From NCBI RefSeq assembly GCF_040026395.1, contig NZ_CP157278.1:2790001-2854000 (forward strand): a DNA stretch of 64,000 nt, written 5' to 3'. This stretch comes from Pedobacter lusitanus (GTDB lineage: Bacteria; Bacteroidota; Bacteroidia; Sphingobacteriales; Sphingobacteriaceae). A program made the position numbers and the translations under genes. Below are positions 56,007 through 64,000 of this stretch, in pieces. Numbering within the stretch: the first letter of the stretch is position 1; every line of letters begins with the position of its first letter. The notes beneath the pieces were generated by a model. That model did not search any database, had not been told where the DNA came from, and saw only the letters and a program-made list of their open reading frames with translations.

Positions 56007-56978
56007 TTAAAAATCATCATCCAGAGAGAAAGCTGAAGCTTTATCTTCTGTAGATGTTAAAACACCACTTTTCTGGTAATCGCCAACACGTTTTTCAAAG
56101 AAGTTGGTTTTTCCCTGTAATGAAATCATTTCCATGAAGTCAAACGGATTAGTAGCGTTATATATTTTATCATATCCCAGTTCACTTGACCATCTGTCTG
56201 CTACAAATTCGATGTATTGAGACATTAGTTTTGCATTCATACCGATCAGAGCAACTGGCAGTGCATCTGTTACAAATTCTTTTTCTATTTCAACAGCATC
56301 TTTGATAATACCATGAACTGCTTCCTGAGAAAGTTTGTTTTTCAGCATTTTGTAAAGCAGGCAGGCAAATTCACAGTGCATACCTTCATCTCTTGAGATC
56401 AGCTCATTGCTAAAGGTTAAACCTGGCATTAATCCACGTTTCTTTAACCAGAAAATAGAGCAGAAACTTCCGCTAAAGAAAATACCTTCTACTGCAGCAA
56501 AAGCAACCAGACGTTCTGCGAAGTTTCCTCCGTCAATCCAGCGTAATGCCCATTCTGCTTTTCTCTTTACACAAGGTACAGTCTCAATTGCGTGAAACAG
56601 TCTGTCTTTTTCTGCTTCATCCTTGATATAAGTGTCAATCAGTAAAGCGTAAGTCTCAGAGTGGATATTCTCCATCATAATCTGGAAACCATAAAAGCAA
56701 CGTGCTTCCGGCAACTGGACTTCACTCATAAAGTTGACTGCAAGGTTCTCATTCACTATTCCGTCGCTGGCTGAGAAAAATGCCAGGATATGAGAGATAA
56801 AATGGCGCTCTCCATCATTAAGATTATCCCAGTGTTTCTGATCATCAGATAAATCAATCTCTTCTGCTGTCCAAAAACTAGCTTCACTCTTTTTGTACAT
56901 TTCCCAGATTGCCGGATACTTAATTGGCAAAAGTACAAAGCGATCTTTGTTCTCTTTCAGTAATACTTCTTCTTCCAT
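56007..56978 (-). CDS. nrdB: ribonucleoside-diphosphate reductase, beta subunit (class I)
   Basis: Radical-generating subunit, 323 residues. Metal ligands lie in [10 protein letters not shown], in the helix [18 protein letters not shown] (ExxH and the Tyr that may carry the radical) and in [21 protein letters not shown] (EGMH...). It is the first gene of the nrdBA operon, the reverse of the E. coli order. Upstream is a 385-base region with a DnaA-box-like 9-mer and a possible distant promoter. Confidence 0.96.
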   Translation of the reverse strand: MEEEVLLKENKDRFVLLPIKYPAIWEMYKKSEASFWTAEEIDLSDDQKHWDNLNDGERHFISHILAFFSASDGIVNENLAVNFMSEVQLPEARCFYGFQIMMENIHSETYALLIDTYIKDEAEKDRLFHAIETVPCVKRKAEWALRWIDGGNFAERLVAFAAVEGIFFSGSFCSIFWLKKRGLMPGLTFSNELISRDEGMHCEFACLLYKMLKNKLSQEAVHGIIKDAVEIEKEFVTDALPVALIGMNAKLMSQYIEFVADRWSSELGYDKIYNATNPFDFMEMISLQGKTNFFEKRVGDYQKSGVLTSTEDKASAFSLDDDF

Positions 56979-57168
56979 GGGGTATATTATAAGGGTAATA
57001 AAACGATGTCAATAGGTATAAATTCTCTTAAACGGTCTTTTTTAGCAGAAAGCTTTAACAAATCAAAATATTTAAATAAAACAGGGCTTAATATTTAAAC
57101 ATAAAATATTAACTACTAAACATTTAACCAACAAATTATTGATAATAATGCCAGAATTTTTACTAAAA

Positions 57169-57176
57169 CAAATATA
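57169..57176 (-). promoter_or_regulatory. -7 promoter box TATATTTG, possible nrdBA promoter
   Basis: Exact TAnnTTTG match on the minus strand, 190 bases upstream of nrdB. The region is AT-rich, so a chance match is possible. Confidence 0.35.
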
Positions 57177-57226
57177 AACTTTGAGGCTTTTAAACGTTAG
57201 CAATAGTTCTTAACAAGAGGACGTAG

Positions 57227-57235
57227 TTATCCACA
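57227..57235 (+). promoter_or_regulatory. DnaA-box-like 9-mer TTATCCACA
   Basis: A perfect match to the strong DnaA box consensus, about 250 bases upstream of nrdB and 50 bases upstream of the possible -7 box. In E. coli, DnaA binds upstream of nrdAB; whether that holds here is unknown. A single site can occur by chance. Confidence 0.4.
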
Positions 57236-57363
57236 CTGCGGAACAAAAATTACAGTTAATTTACTTTGTAAAGTTGTTATTGATTTCTGTTGTTATCAAA
57301 GAAGCTTGAAAAAACTGTTAATAACATTTGCAAATTTGACTATTGCTACCTGATATTCAGGAT

Positions 57364-57762
57364 TTAAGAAGATTTATCGTAGCTGATCTTTACTTTCGAT
57401 TGTCCTTTTCTGAAAAAACCAAGGTCTTTGGCTGCCTGTTCGGATACGTCGATTATATATCTTTTGGTAAAGGGGCCTCTGTCATTGATTTCGACATCTA
57501 CTGATTTGCCATTGGCGACGTTGGTAACAGTTACGATTGTGCCAAAGGGAAGTGTGCGATGAGCTGCCGTTAATTTTTTGCGGCGGTATCTGGCTCCGCT
57601 TGTAGTTCTTCTGCCTTCAAACTTCCTATGATAATAGGTTGCCATTCCTGTTTTTATTTGTGCAGCGCTATCTAACAATGTACTGTCTGACGCTGTAGTA
57701 TCTCCCTGTGCGTCAGCCCGCAAGAACAGGAACATACTCAATAAAAGCAAACAATATTTCAT
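57364..57762 (-). CDS. rlpA: RlpA-like septal ring lytic transglycosylase / DPBB protein
   Basis: A 132-residue secreted protein (signal peptide 1-18, ending RADAQ) with a double-psi beta-barrel. The domain features are GMATYYHRKFEGRRTTSGARY, LTAAHRTLPFGTIVTVTN, and NDRGPFTKRYIIDVSEQAAKDLGF, spread over about residues 39-115, with the catalytic-type Asp in NDRGPF. It lacks the SPOR domain of long RlpA proteins. Such proteins cut glycan strands lacking stem peptides, but activity of short forms is not assured. It has a strong promoter. Confidence 0.9.
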   Translation of the reverse strand: MKYCLLLLSMFLFLRADAQGDTTASDSTLLDSAAQIKTGMATYYHRKFEGRRTTSGARYRRKKLTAAHRTLPFGTIVTVTNVANGKSVDVEINDRGPFTKRYIIDVSEQAAKDLGFFRKGQSKVKISYDKSS

Positions 57763-57785
57763 ATTTAATTTTGTTGGTGAACTTT

Positions 57786-57818
57786 CAAAGGTAAGTAAAA
57801 AAAGTATATACTCCCAAA
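57786..57818 (-). promoter_or_regulatory. promoter of rlpA
   Basis: On the minus strand TTTG (57815-57818) is followed after 21 bases by TACCTTTG (57786-57793), a complete -33/-7 pair. The -7 box is about 24 bases upstream of the ATG. Confidence 0.7.
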
Positions 57819-57820
57819 CT

Positions 57821-57854
57821 AAAAATGCCCAACGAACTGATCATCGGGCATTTA
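57821..57854 (-). terminator. intrinsic terminator of msrB
   Basis: Stem AAATGCCC / GGGCATTT with a 15-base loop; on the minus strand it is followed by a T run, 45 bases after the msrB stop and just ahead of the rlpA promoter. Confidence 0.75.
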
Positions 57855-57898
57855 CATAAAACAAAGGGGTTATAACTGAGCTTAAATTATCTTAAAAG

Positions 57899-58375
57899 CT
57901 ATTTATCAGGAACAAAATTCATTGAAATTGAGTTTACACAATTTCTTGTATTTTTTGCAGTAAAACCTTCCCCGAGGAACACATGACCCAGGTGTGCTTT
58001 ACAATTTGCGCACACGATTTCGGTACGTGATCCATCAGCATCCGGAATCCGTATTACAGCTCCTTTAATTTCGTCATCAAAGCTTGGCCAGCCGCATGAA
58101 GATTCAAATTTTGACTCTGACCGGTAAAGAGGTGCGTTACATCGTTTACAGATATAAGTACCTTTTGCTGTGTTTTTAAGTAGTGTACCAGTTCCGGGGT
58201 ATTCTGTACCCTTATGGACAATTACATCTTCTTCCTCTGCAGTTAGTTTATTCCATTCCATTTTGCCTGTGTTTTTTGATGATGGTTCTTTTTCATGTTT
58301 CTGAGCGCAGGCTAAGAGGCTGCAAATACAGACCAGCCCGGCTATTAATATCGATTTACCAATGATCGTTCTCAT
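57899..58375 (-). CDS. msrB: peptide-methionine (R)-S-oxide reductase, lipoprotein form
   Basis: Repairs methionine-R-sulfoxide in oxidised proteins, 158 residues. The N-terminus is a lipoprotein signal (SLLACAQK, lipobox Cys22), so this copy acts in the periplasm. Zinc-binding pairs CKRC and CANC and the motif SCGWPSFDD are present, with the catalytic Cys in RNCVNSISMNF near the C-terminus. The start follows the signal peptide; no upstream box was found. Confidence 0.93.
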   Translation of the reverse strand: MRTIIGKSILIAGLVCICSLLACAQKHEKEPSSKNTGKMEWNKLTAEEEDVIVHKGTEYPGTGTLLKNTAKGTYICKRCNAPLYRSESKFESSCGWPSFDDEIKGAVIRIPDADGSRTEIVCANCKAHLGHVFLGEGFTAKNTRNCVNSISMNFVPDK

Positions 58376-58448
58376 AGTTGTATATACGATTAACGGTGAC
58401 CTGTAGTTTTTAGCACAGGAAGAATTTAAGCTGACAAATACATGATAT

Positions 58449-58484
58449 AAAAAAAGAGGCTCGTTTTTACGCGAGCCTCTTTTA
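58449..58484 (-). terminator. intrinsic terminator of sucD
   Basis: Stem AAAAGAGGCTCG / CGAGCCTCTTTT with an 8-base loop and T run on the minus strand, 18 bases after the sucD stop. Confidence 0.9.
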
Positions 58485-58501
58485 TATTGATTTAAGAAGG
58501 A

Positions 58502-59374
58502 TTATTTCTTTAATAATTCTGCCATAGCTTCACCGATTTCAGCAGGACTTTCTACTACACGGATTCCGCATTCTGCCATAATTTTCATTTTAGCAGCAGC
58601 TGTATCATCAGCACCACCAACGATAGCACCGGCATGGCCCATTCTACGTCCCGCAGGAGCAGTCTGGCCAGCGATAAATCCTACAACTGGTTTTGTACCA
58701 TTTTCTTTGATCCAAAGGGCAGCTTCAGCTTCCATACCACCACCGATTTCACCGATCATGATGATACCTTCAGTTTCAGGGTCGTTCATTAATAATTCAA
58801 CAGCTTCTTTAGTTGTTGTTCCGATGATCGGGTCTCCACCGATACCGATTGCAGTAGTTATACCTAAACCAGCTTTTACTACCTGGTCAACTGCTTCGTA
58901 AGTTAATGTTCCTGATTTAGAAACAACACCTACTGTACCTTTTTTGAAGATAAATCCTGGCATGATACCAACTTTAGCTTCATCAGCAGTGATTACACCC
59001 GGGCAGTTAGGACCGATTAAACGGCAATCTCTTCCAGAAATATATTCTTTTACCTGAATCATATCCTTTGTAGGGATACCTTCAGTAATACATACAATAA
59101 CTTTAATTCCAGCTTCAGCAGCTTCCATAATGGCATCTGCAGCAAATGCAGGTGGAACAAAGATAATAGATACATTAGCTCCAGCTTGATCAACCGCATC
59201 TTTAACCGTGTTAAAAACCGGTTTATCTAAATGAGTTTGTCCGCCTTTACCAGGAGTAACCCCGCCAACTACGTCAGTTCCGTATTCTATCATTTGTGAA
59301 GCATGGTAAGTACCTTCATTTCCGGTAAAACCTTGTACAATTACTTTTGAATCTTTATTTACTAAAACACTCAT
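58502..59374 (-). CDS. sucD: succinyl-CoA ligase (ADP/GDP-forming), alpha subunit
   Basis: TCA-cycle enzyme subunit that binds CoA and carries the phospho-histidine, 290 residues. Motifs are [23 protein letters not shown] near the start, [45 protein letters not shown], and the active-site His in [12 protein letters not shown]. The beta-subunit gene sucC is not adjacent, so the two subunits are encoded apart. A full promoter precedes the gene. Confidence 0.97.
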   Translation of the reverse strand: MSVLVNKDSKVIVQGFTGNEGTYHASQMIEYGTDVVGGVTPGKGGQTHLDKPVFNTVKDAVDQAGANVSIIFVPPAFAADAIMEAAEAGIKVIVCITEGIPTKDMIQVKEYISGRDCRLIGPNCPGVITADEAKVGIMPGFIFKKGTVGVVSKSGTLTYEAVDQVVKAGLGITTAIGIGGDPIIGTTTKEAVELLMNDPETEGIIMIGEIGGGMEAEAALWIKENGTKPVVGFIAGQTAPAGRRMGHAGAIVGGADDTAAAKMKIMAECGIRVVESPAEIGEAMAELLKK

Positions 59375-59393
59375 GTATCTATAATTTTTTATG

Positions 59394-59424
59394 CAAATCT
59401 AAGATTATTGAATGGAATGGCAAA
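59394..59424 (-). promoter_or_regulatory. promoter of sucD
   Basis: On the minus strand TTTG (59421-59424), a 19-base spacer and TAGATTTG (59394-59401) form a complete promoter about 20 bases upstream of the ATG. Confidence 0.7.
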
Positions 59425-59524
59425 TGCATTTCCAATTATAATGAAAAGAATGTTTTTCAGGAGACTTTGAACGGCTTAAGAATGTTGTAAAAACAGAAAC
59501 ATCAGCTGCTGACTTCAAGCATAA

Positions 59525-60196
59525 GCAAAAGGTATAAACACCAGGGATCAGCAAAAGACATAAACATCAAGCATCAGCAAAAGGCATGAACACCAAGCAT
59601 CAGCAAAAGGCATAAACACCAAGCATCAGCAAAAGGCATAAACATCAAGCATCAGCAAAAGGCATGAACACCAAGCATCAGCAAAAGGCATAAACATCAA
59701 GCATCAGCAAAAGGCATAAACACCAAACATCAGCAAAAGGCATAAACATCAAACATCAGCAAAAGGCATGAACACCAAGCATCAGCAAAAGGCATGAACA
59801 CCAAGCATCAGCAAAAGGCATAAACATCAAGCATCAGCAAAAGGCATAAACATCAAGCATCAGCAAAAGGCATGAACACCAAGCATCAGCAAAAGGCATA
59901 AACATCAAGCATCAGCAAAAGGCATGAACACCAAGCATCAGCAAAAGGCATAAACATCAAGCATCAGCAAAAGGCATAAACACCAAGCATCAGCAAAAGG
60001 CATGAACACCAAGCATCAGCAAAAGGCATAAACATCAAGCATCAGCAAAAGGCATGAACACCAAGCATCAGCAAAAGGCATAAACATCAAGCATCAGCAA
60101 AAGGCATGAACACCAAGCATCAGCAAAAGGCATGAACACCAAGCATCAGCAAAAGGCATGAACACCTGGTTAAGGCAAAAGACATGAACACCAACC
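59525..60196 (+). repeat. 26-bp tandem repeat array, 26 copies
   Basis: The core GCAAAAGGCAT recurs every 26 bp from 59525 to 60175 without a single insertion or deletion, giving 26 copies; the first and last two are degenerate. Two main versions differ at two linked positions: one has GCATAAACATCAAG, the other GCATGAACACCAAG; a few copies mix them. The unit is not a multiple of three and stops occur in every frame, so it is not coding. Together with its flanks it fills the gap between sucD and the ABC exporter gene (59375-60331), which holds no gene. Confidence 0.95.
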
Positions 60197-60231
60197 AGCA
60201 CATGAGCGCCCAAAGGGTTACAAAAAGTATT

Positions 60232-60316
60232 ATACTAAAAAAAGTGCAACAGGTGTATCCGGGCATCAGCTCCCTTAGGAGCGTAGGCCGGATACACCTG
60301 TTGCACTTTTTAGTAT
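60232..60316 (-). terminator. long two-stem hairpin, terminator of the ABC exporter gene
   Basis: A 24-bp perfect stem (60239-60262 with 60288-60311; it includes GTGCAACAGGTGTATCCGG) encloses a second small hairpin GCTCC/GGAGC with the loop CTTA. On the minus strand it follows the exporter stop by 20 bases and is followed by a T run. The stem is about twice as long as the other terminators here, so it may also be an extragenic repeat element. Confidence 0.75.
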
Positions 60317-60331
60317 CCCTTTAGAAAAGCC

Positions 60332-62101
60332 TCACTTAGCGATACCAACAGAGTTAAACTGCAAATCGTACAACCTTTTGTAATACCCATCCAGTCTGAG
60401 CAACTCCTGGTGACTACCAATTTCCTTAATCTCTCCCTTATCCAGCACAATAATCTGATCAGCTTTCTGAATAGTAGACAAACGGTGAGCAATTACTATA
60501 GAAGTACGTCCCTTCATCAACTTATCAATAGCTGTCTGAATCAGCATTTCAGTTTCCGTATCAACTGACGAAGTTGCTTCATCCAAAACAAGAATCGACG
60601 GATTATAAACCAGAGCCCTGATAAATGAAATCAACTGGGCCTGCCCTGCAGAAAGTGTAGCCCCGCGTTCCATTACATTATACTGGTATCCTCCCGGAAG
60701 TCTTTCAATAAAATCGTGGGCTCCTACTTTTTGTGCAGCATCCACCACTTCATCCATCGTAATTGCCGGATTATTCAGCGTAATATTATTATAAATAGTA
60801 TCAGAAAACAGAAAAACATCCTGCAAAACAGTGGCAATATTATGCCTTAAATAATTCAGTTCATAATCATCAATACTGACACCGTCGACTTTGATTTCTC
60901 CTTTCTGAATTGCATAAAAACGATTAAGTATATTTATCGTAGAAGATTTCCCTGCACCTGTTGCCCCAACCATCGCTACTGTCTGACCTGCTTTAACCTC
61001 AAATGAGATATTCTTCAGTACAAAGTTCTCCTCATTATAAGCAAACCAGACTTTATCAAAAGTGATATTACCAGCCATTTTTTCAGGCTTGTAAACTCCG
61101 TTATCAGGGGTCAGTTCTCTGGTATCAAGCACTTTGAATACCCGTTCAGCTCCTACCATTCCCATTTGCAGCGTATTGAATTTATCTGCAAGCTCTCTGA
61201 TTGGTCTGAAAAGCATACTGATATAGAGAATAAATTCGGCAATAGTACCCGGAGTTACATCCAGAGGTTTGGCCAGAATACTTTTAGCCCCGTACCAAAC
61301 CAAAAGCCCCAGTGACATGGCAGATATAATTTCTACAACAGGAAAAAATATAGAATAATACCAGTTGGAACGAATATTTGCATCCCGGTAACGTGCATTG
61401 ATTTTTTTGAATTTACGATATTCCTGCTCTTCTCTTGCAAAATACTGAATGATTGAAATCCCGGTAATATGTTCCTGTAAATAAGTATTCAGATTAGCAA
61501 CCTCAGTTCTGATTTCCTGAAATGCTGATTTAATGGATTTCTGAAATATAGAAGTTGCCATAATCAATAAAGGCATTGGCAGTAACACAATTACAGTCAG
61601 TTCCCAGTCTGCATAAAACATAACCGCTATAATAGCAATGACCTGTAGTATATCTCCGATAATGACGATCAGGCCTTCAGAAAAAATATCAGAGATAGTT
61701 TCCAGATCAGAAACCGTTCTGGTGATCAGCTGTCCTATGGGTGTTTTATCAAAATACTGTAGTCTGAGTTTGGTAATATGATTAAACACATTAATTCTCA
61801 GATCCCTGATTGCCGATTGCCCCAGCGTATTGGTTAATAAAGTATGACTGTATTGAATAACACTTTGTACAACCAATAAAAAAAGCATGACCATGGTCAT
61901 CATAACCAATCCATTATACTGCCCTTTAAGAATATAATTATCCAGGGTATATTTGATCAGAAAAGGCCTTACCGGTGCAATTAATGCAAGTAAAATCGTT
62001 AAAACAACTGACCAGATAAATATGCTGCGATAAGGTTTTACATACTGAAATACTCTTTTCAACAAGCCAACATTTAACGCATCACCAGTAATTTTCGACA
62101 T
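60332..62101 (-). CDS. ABC transporter, fused permease and ATPase (MsbA/MDR-like exporter)
   Basis: A 589-residue half-transporter that should act as a homo- or heterodimer in the inner membrane. The start MSKITGD at 62101 is chosen, three bases after the truA stop; the longer frame would run into truA. The membrane domain (about 1-320) has six helices. The ATPase domain (about 340-589) has Walker A VGATGAGKSS, signature LSAGQAQ (with Ala instead of the usual second Gly), Walker B SILVLDEATSSVD and H-loop IAHRLST. The substrate is unknown (lipid, drug or peptide). It is co-transcribed with truA. Confidence 0.93.
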   Translation of the reverse strand: MSKITGDALNVGLLKRVFQYVKPYRSIFIWSVVLTILLALIAPVRPFLIKYTLDNYILKGQYNGLVMMTMVMLFLLVVQSVIQYSHTLLTNTLGQSAIRDLRINVFNHITKLRLQYFDKTPIGQLITRTVSDLETISDIFSEGLIVIIGDILQVIAIIAVMFYADWELTVIVLLPMPLLIMATSIFQKSIKSAFQEIRTEVANLNTYLQEHITGISIIQYFAREEQEYRKFKKINARYRDANIRSNWYYSIFFPVVEIISAMSLGLLVWYGAKSILAKPLDVTPGTIAEFILYISMLFRPIRELADKFNTLQMGMVGAERVFKVLDTRELTPDNGVYKPEKMAGNITFDKVWFAYNEENFVLKNISFEVKAGQTVAMVGATGAGKSSTINILNRFYAIQKGEIKVDGVSIDDYELNYLRHNIATVLQDVFLFSDTIYNNITLNNPAITMDEVVDAAQKVGAHDFIERLPGGYQYNVMERGATLSAGQAQLISFIRALVYNPSILVLDEATSSVDTETEMLIQTAIDKLMKGRTSIVIAHRLSTIQKADQIIVLDKGEIKEIGSHQELLRLDGYYKRLYDLQFNSVGIAK

Positions 62102-62103
62102 AA

Positions 62104-62856
62104 TTATTTTACAAAAGGATAAATAATATTGACCAGATAAAGACCACATGCAGGCACAGATTGTCCTGCATTACTCCGGTTTTTACTTTCTATAATTTCT
62201 TCCAGCTGTGTCAGTCCTATTTCTTTTCTTCCAATCAGGATTAAGGTTCCTACAATTGCCCTTACCATATTTCTCAGAAAGCGGTCTGCAGAGATAGTAA
62301 ATATAAGCCCGTTATCCGTTTCACGGAAATAAGCTTCGGTAATTTTACAATTATTAGTGGCTGTATTGGTATTGGACTTACTAAAACTTGTAAAATCAAT
62401 ATAGTTTAAAAGTTGTGCAGCTGCAATATTCATAGCTTCGATATCCAGTGCACCCTTATATAACCATGATCTGTTTAATTTAAACGGATCTTTATGGAAA
62501 TGAAAATGATATTCATAGGATCTGGCTGTTGCATCAAAACGCGCATGAGCAGACGGTGAAACCAAAAAAATTCTTTTCACGGCAATCTGATAGGGCAAAA
62601 GAGCGTTTACTCCCCCCACTGCATTTATAGCTGCAGTCTCTGTGATTCCCCGTAAATCTGCATGGGCAAAAAACTTGCTTGCGTGCACACCTGCATCTGT
62701 TCTGCCACAGCCCAATGATTCAACCGGCTGTCTGAAGAAAACAGATAATGCCTTATCCAGTTCCTGCTGAACAGTTATCGCATTGGGTTGCGTCTGCCAG
62801 CCATGGTAAGCAGTTCCGTCGTAGGCTAATTCTATAAAAAAACGTTGTGTATCCAA
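62104..62856 (-). CDS. truA: tRNA pseudouridine(38-40) synthase
   Basis: Makes pseudouridine at positions 38-40 of the tRNA anticodon stem. From a TTG start at 62856 it is 250 residues, beginning MDTQRFFIELAYDGTAYHGW. Motifs are the catalytic Asp in GCGRTDAGVHA, HARFDATARSYEYHF, and FLRNMVRAIVGTL near the end. There is no ATG near the family N-terminus. A farther TTG at 62889 would lie upstream of the -7 box at 62864-62871 and is less likely. It is first in a unit with the ABC exporter gene. Confidence 0.92.
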   Translation of the reverse strand: MDTQRFFIELAYDGTAYHGWQTQPNAITVQQELDKALSVFFRQPVESLGCGRTDAGVHASKFFAHADLRGITETAAINAVGGVNALLPYQIAVKRIFLVSPSAHARFDATARSYEYHFHFHKDPFKLNRSWLYKGALDIEAMNIAAAQLLNYIDFTSFSKSNTNTATNNCKITEAYFRETDNGLIFTISADRFLRNMVRAIVGTLILIGRKEIGLTQLEEIIESKNRSNAGQSVPACGLYLVNIIYPFVK

Positions 62857-62863
62857 TATAATG

Positions 62864-62871
62864 CAAAAATA
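62864..62871 (-). promoter_or_regulatory. -7 promoter box TATTTTTG for truA
   Basis: TAnnTTTG match on the minus strand, ending seven bases before the TTG start at 62856. It implies a leaderless or near-leaderless mRNA and decides between the two TTG starts. Confidence 0.5.
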
Positions 62872-62912
62872 CTTTTTTCCGCTTAACAAGACAGACGTTT
62901 AATGTCTTTTAA

Positions 62913-62920
62913 TATATTTG
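62913..62920 (+). promoter_or_regulatory. -7 promoter box TATATTTG for the DUF4293 gene
   Basis: Exact TAnnTTTG match 20 bases upstream of the ATG at 62941. Confidence 0.5.
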
Positions 62921-62940
62921 TTGGAAATTATTAAATTGAT

Positions 62941-63393
62941 ATGATACAAAGGGTTCAATCCATCTGGTTGTTTTTAGCAGCACTTACGCTGTTTTTATTA
63001 CTGATTTCACCTATACTAAGTACTGGTAATCCTCCGGCTGGTTTAACCTACCAGATCGGCGGTGTTTATAGTAAAACAGATGGTGCAAAAGTAGAATCCT
63101 TTACTGCCCTTTTTGGCGGTACAATCGTTGTTGGATTAATTTGCCTGGTAAATATTTTCAGTTTCAGAAACAGATCCTTACAAAAACGTATCATTCTGCT
63201 GACTATAATTTTAATTCTCATTTTAATTGGATGGACCGCAGCTAACCTGCTTAACATCCCTAACATTTTACAGGAATTTAAGCTGAGTATAGGTGCATTT
63301 TTACCAATTCTTTCAATTATTTTCTGTTTACTGGCAATAAGGGGCATTAATAACGATGACAAACTGATTCGCTCGGCTGACAGATTAAGATAG
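62941..63393 (+). CDS. DUF4293 family membrane protein
   Basis: A 150-residue inner membrane protein with four membrane helices. The opening MIQRVQSIWLFLAALTLFLL is characteristic of DUF4293, a family I know only from Bacteroidota. Helices are near 8-25, 58-76, 84-102 and 117-136. The short extracytoplasmic loop (TGNPPAGLTYQIGGVYSK) lies between the first two. The function is unknown. It is divergent from truA and monocistronic. Confidence 0.88.
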   Translation: MIQRVQSIWLFLAALTLFLLLISPILSTGNPPAGLTYQIGGVYSKTDGAKVESFTALFGGTIVVGLICLVNIFSFRNRSLQKRIILLTIILILILIGWTAANLLNIPNILQEFKLSIGAFLPILSIIFCLLAIRGINNDDKLIRSADRLR

Positions 63394-63556
63394 AGGGTTT
63401 AATTGGCTGTGACATCGTAATTTCCATTATCCGGTGACATCCTCTTCTCCTCCTGTTTTCTCAATTAAGGCCAGACATCCTTACCATTAACACTCAAAAA
63501 GTTAAGCTTATAACGATTATTTGGTTATGTACCAAACAAATACCGAAAATTAAGCG

Positions 63557-63564
63557 TACCTTTG
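63557..63564 (+). promoter_or_regulatory. -7 promoter box TACCTTTG for the DEAD-box helicase gene
   Basis: Exact TAnnTTTG match 22 bases upstream of the ATG at 63587. Confidence 0.55.
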
Positions 63565-63586
63565 CGGCTTAATAAATAAAGTTAAA

Positions 63587-64000
63587 ATGATAAACCCATT
63601 TAAATTATTGGGGATAAGTGATGACGTTGTTAATGCCGTAAAGGATTTAGGTTTCGAAAATCCAACACCTATTCAGGAGCAAGCTATTCCTGTGCTGTTA
63701 GAGGGCAATAATGATTTTGTTGGTTTGGCCCAAACAGGAACAGGAAAAACAGCAGCATTTGGTTTGCCGCTAATTGAACTGATTGACTTCAAGATGAATA
63801 AGCCTCAGGCTTTAATTCTATGCCCTACCCGGGAGCTTTGCTTGCAAATTGCCAGCGACATCAAAAATTACTCAAAAAACACGCCTGGTGCTAGTGTTGT
63901 TGCCGTTTATGGCGGTGCAAACATTGTGCAGCAATTGCGTGAGATCAGAAACGGTGTACAAGTAGTTGTAGCTACACCGGGTCGTATGTTAGACATTATC
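63587..64000 (+). CDS. DEAD/DEAH-box RNA helicase, N-terminal fragment
   Basis: The first 138 residues of a gene that runs off the right edge. Visible superfamily 2 motifs are the Q motif (GFENPTPIQEQAIP), motif I AQTGTGKTAAF, motif Ia PTRELCLQI, the GG motif (YGGANI) and motif Ib TPGRMLDI. Motif II (DEAD) is beyond the window. The protein should be an ATP-dependent RNA helicase of the RhlE/CshA kind acting in ribosome assembly or RNA decay; the precise paralogue cannot be told from this part. Confidence 0.92.
   Translation, partial: MINPFKLLGISDDVVNAVKDLGFENPTPIQEQAIPVLLEGNNDFVGLAQTGTGKTAAFGLPLIELIDFKMNKPQALILCPTRELCLQIASDIKNYSKNTPGASVVAVYGGANIVQQLREIRNGVQVVVATPGRMLDII

Larger units (their letters stand above)
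56979..57363. other. long upstream region of nrdB
   Basis: A 385-base AT-rich gap without a gene, between nrdB and rlpA (both minus strand). It contains a TATATTTG box (57169-57176, minus), which would give a leader of about 185 bases, and the 9-mer TTATCCACA (57227-57235). I looked for NrdR-type palindromes near nrdB and found none that is convincing. Confidence 0.55.

Noticed and set aside
56979..57363. Chromosomal replication origin
   Set aside because: Only one DnaA box is seen; there is no cluster of boxes, no dnaA or other origin-linked genes nearby.
59525..60196. CRISPR array
   Set aside because: The units follow each other at exactly 26 bp with no unique spacers between them, and no cas gene is present. 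It is a plain tandem repeat.

Overview
The window looks like chromosome of a member of the Bacteroidota, most probably a Sphingobacteriaceae bacterium close to Pedobacter. The DNA is AT-rich. Genes are preceded by the Bacteroidota -7 promoter motif TAnnTTTG rather than strong Shine-Dalgarno sequences. The gene content is typical of the group: SusC/SusD pair, TonB receptors with a carboxypeptidase-like N-terminal domain, DUF4293, DUF6443-type RHS protein, and 7TMR-DISM receptor. No rRNA, tRNA, CRISPR array, phage or intact insertion sequence was seen.

Layout. 1-11 kb: end of an MBL-fold hydrolase gene, mtgA, transaldolase, the rpsF-rpsR-rplI ribosomal operon, an outer membrane barrel gene with a TonB receptor, and dnaX. 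11-20.5 kb: a eukaryotic-type NADP isocitrate dehydrogenase, a PQQ-type sugar dehydrogenase lipoprotein directly followed by a PqqU-like TonB receptor, a short SSB, an MFS exporter and lgt. 20.5-31 kb: a small polysaccharide utilization locus (susC, susD, GH3, GH30). Directly upstream lies an unusual membrane protein joining a carbohydrate-sensor-like 7TMR-DISM receptor to the zinc-ribbon/HTH DNA-binding part of an IS1595-type transposase. 31-38 kb: housekeeping genes (RluA-type pseudouridine synthase, panB, carA, an ABC exporter, enolase). 38-46.5 kb: a polymorphic-toxin-like RHS locus with small immunity-like genes and decayed pieces. 46.8-64 kb: divIC/ftsB-like, a TRIC-like channel, a VWA protein, fabG, agmatine-to-putrescine genes, nrdB-nrdA, rlpA, msrB, sucD, a 26-copy array of a 26-bp repeat, an ABC exporter with truA, DUF4293 and the start of a DEAD-box helicase.

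How the parts work together. The strongest candidate for an undescribed system is the PUL at 20.5-31 kb. The SusC lacks an STN signalling domain, and no SusR, hybrid two-component or ECF-sigma/FecR regulator is nearby. The only candidate regulator is the 7TMR-DISM/transposase-domain fusion. A two-copy 16-bp direct repeat between that gene and susC could be its binding site. The two glycosidases (GH30 and GH3) fit a beta-glucan such as beta-1,6-glucan. The second candidate is the PQQ pair at 12.6-16 kb, which would let a cell scavenge the cofactor that its lipoprotein dehydrogenase needs. The third is the RHS locus, whose array of orphan immunity-like genes and toxin-tip remnants records past cassette replacement.

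All identifications rest on reading motifs and recalling families; no database search was run.
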